Both the position numbers and the translations under genes were made by a program. Under the pieces are notes generated by a model. It was not told where the DNA came from, did not search any database, and saw only the letters and a list, made by a program, of their open reading frames with translations. From Betaproteobacteria bacterium (GTDB lineage: Bacteria > Pseudomonadota > Gammaproteobacteria > Burkholderiales > Casimicrobiaceae), in assembly GCA_005888865.1 (NCBI GenBank), contig VBCL01000027.1:4264-20065 (forward strand): 15,802 bases of DNA, read 5' to 3'. The first letter of the stretch is position 1; every line of letters starts with the position of its first letter. This document shows, in pieces, positions 14,665-15,802 of the stretch.

Positions 14665-15802
14665 ATGGGCAAGAACGTTGTTGTCATTGGTACGCAGTGG
14701 GGCGATGAAGGCAAGGGCAAGGTCGTCGACTGGTTGACCGAGCATGCGCAAGGCGTGGTCCGCTTTCAGGGCGGCCACAACGCCGGGCACACGCTGGTCA
14801 TCGGCGGCAAGAAGACCGTGCTGCGTCTGATTCCTTCGGGCATCCTGCGCCCCGCGGTGCGCGTCTATCTCGGCAACGGCGTGGTCGTCTCGCCCTCGGC
14901 GCTGCTCCAGGAGATCGCCGAGCTGGAAGCCGCCGGCATCGAGGTGCGCGCTCGGCTGGCGATCTCTCCGGCGTGCCCGCTGGTGCTGCCGTATCACATC
15001 GCGCTCGATCAGGCGCGCGAAACGGCGATGGGGGACACGAAGATCGGCACGACCGGGCGCGGCATCGGACCCGCTTACGAGGACAAGATCGCTCGCCGTG
15101 CGCTGCGGGTGCAGGACCTGTTCTACCCCGACCGCTTCGCAGCGAAGCTCGAGCGCGTGCTCGAATACCACAACTTCGTGCTGACGCAGTACTTCAGGTG
15201 CGCAGCGGTACCGTTGCGCGAGACGCTCGACGCGACGCTCGCGGCCGCGCCGGCGATCGCGCCCATGGTCGCCGATGTTGCGGCACTGCTGCAGGCCGCG
15301 CGGCGGGCCGGCGAGTCACTGCTGTTCGAGGGCGCGCAGGGCGCGCTCCTCGACATCGATCATGGGACGTATCCGTACGTGACCTCGTCGAACTGCCTCG
15401 CCGGCGCCGCGGCGCCCGGGGCCGGAATCGGGCCGCAGATGCTCGATTACGTTCTGGGCATCGTCAAGGCGTATACGACGCGCGTAGGCACCGGGCCGTT
15501 CCCGACCGAGCTCACCGACGACATCGGCGCGCGGCTCGCCAAGCGCGGCAATGAGTTCGGTTCCGTCACGGGCCGGCCGCGGCGCTGCGGCTGGCTCGAC
15601 ATTCCGGCGCTTACGCGCTCATTCCAGTTGAACGGCGTCAACGGCTTATGTATCACCAAGCTCGACGTGCTCGATGGCCTGGAATCAATCAGGATCTGCA
15701 CCGGCTACCGCGTCGCCGGAGCGCCGCTGGCGCTGCTTCCGACCGGTGCCGAGGCCGTGGCGGAATGCGAACCCGTCTACGAGGAGCTCCCGGGCTGGAC
15801 CG
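14665..15802 (+). CDS. purA: Adenylosuccinate synthetase, 3' end cut off by window edge
   Basis: PurA joins aspartate to IMP using GTP, the first committed step from IMP to AMP. An uninterrupted frame of 379 codons runs from the ATG at 14665 to the window edge; the family is about 430 residues, so roughly 50 are missing. The GTP-binding loop GDEGKGK lies at 13-19 with catalytic Asp14, and FQGGHNAGHT follows with catalytic His42. The family signatures GTTGRGIGPAYEDK, FEGAQGALLDIDHGTYPYVT and SSNCLAGAAAPGAG are all present, as is the later TRVGTGPFPTEL and GSVTGRPRRCGWLD. The start lies 5 bases after hisZ, with only a weak ribosome-binding site. hisZ-purA is the usual betaproteobacterial order. 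Confidence 0.97.
   Translation, partial: MGKNVVVIGTQWGDEGKGKVVDWLTEHAQGVVRFQGGHNAGHTLVIGGKKTVLRLIPSGILRPAVRVYLGNGVVVSPSALLQEIAELEAAGIEVRARLAISPACPLVLPYHIALDQARETAMGDTKIGTTGRGIGPAYEDKIARRALRVQDLFYPDRFAAKLERVLEYHNFVLTQYFRCAAVPLRETLDATLAAAPAIAPMVADVAALLQAARRAGESLLFEGAQGALLDIDHGTYPYVTSSNCLAGAAAPGAGIGPQMLDYVLGIVKAYTTRVGTGPFPTELTDDIGARLAKRGNEFGSVTGRPRRCGWLDIPALTRSFQLNGVNGLCITKLDVLDGLESIRICTGYRVAGAPLALLPTGAEAVAECEPVYEELPGWT

Overview
The window is ordinary high-GC chromosomal DNA with every recognisable gene on the + strand. Gene content and order point to a betaproteobacterium: ndk, rlmN, pilF/pilW, rodZ, hisS, yfgM, bamB, der, hfq, hflX, hflK, hflC, a DUF2065 gene, hisZ and purA form the conserved run seen in Burkholderiales and relatives. 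A HisRS-like HisZ beside purA, absent from enterobacteria, supports this. The exact lineage cannot be named from the sequence.

Layout. The left edge (to 1361) holds the 3' part of a TRAP-transporter large permease gene whose frame is open to the window edge. It ends at a strong intrinsic terminator (1391-1417). A 289-base gap follows, with a good extended -10 promoter bracketed by an 11-bp direct repeat. From ndk (1651) to the right edge the genes are tightly packed, with ATGA or GTGA overlaps (pilW/rodZ, yfgM/bamB, hflK/hflC), an 8-bp overlap (DUF2065/hisZ) and gaps mostly under 100 bases. No second intrinsic terminator is seen. purA runs off the right edge about 50 codons before its expected end.

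The genes are housekeeping. They cover nucleotide supply (Ndk, PurA), RNA and ribosome quality (RlmN, HisS, Der, Hfq, HflX), the cell envelope (PilW lipoprotein, RodZ, YfgM, BamB), membrane protein quality control (HflK-HflC) and histidine biosynthesis control (HisZ). Two HisRS-fold proteins, the true synthetase HisS and the regulatory subunit HisZ, lie about 8 kb apart.

I see no CRISPR array, toxin-antitoxin pair, phage, transposase or new enzyme cassette. The departures from the usual arrangement are: (1) an inverted pair of 3 x 9-bp CACAGAG arrays between bamB and der, which looks like a dispersed repeat element; (2) no ispG between rodZ and hisS, where related genomes usually have it; (3) a HisZ about 55-60 residues shorter at its C terminus than usual for this group; (4) the direct repeat around the ndk promoter; (5) a Trp-rich tether in BamB. 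I see no convincing undescribed multi-gene system.
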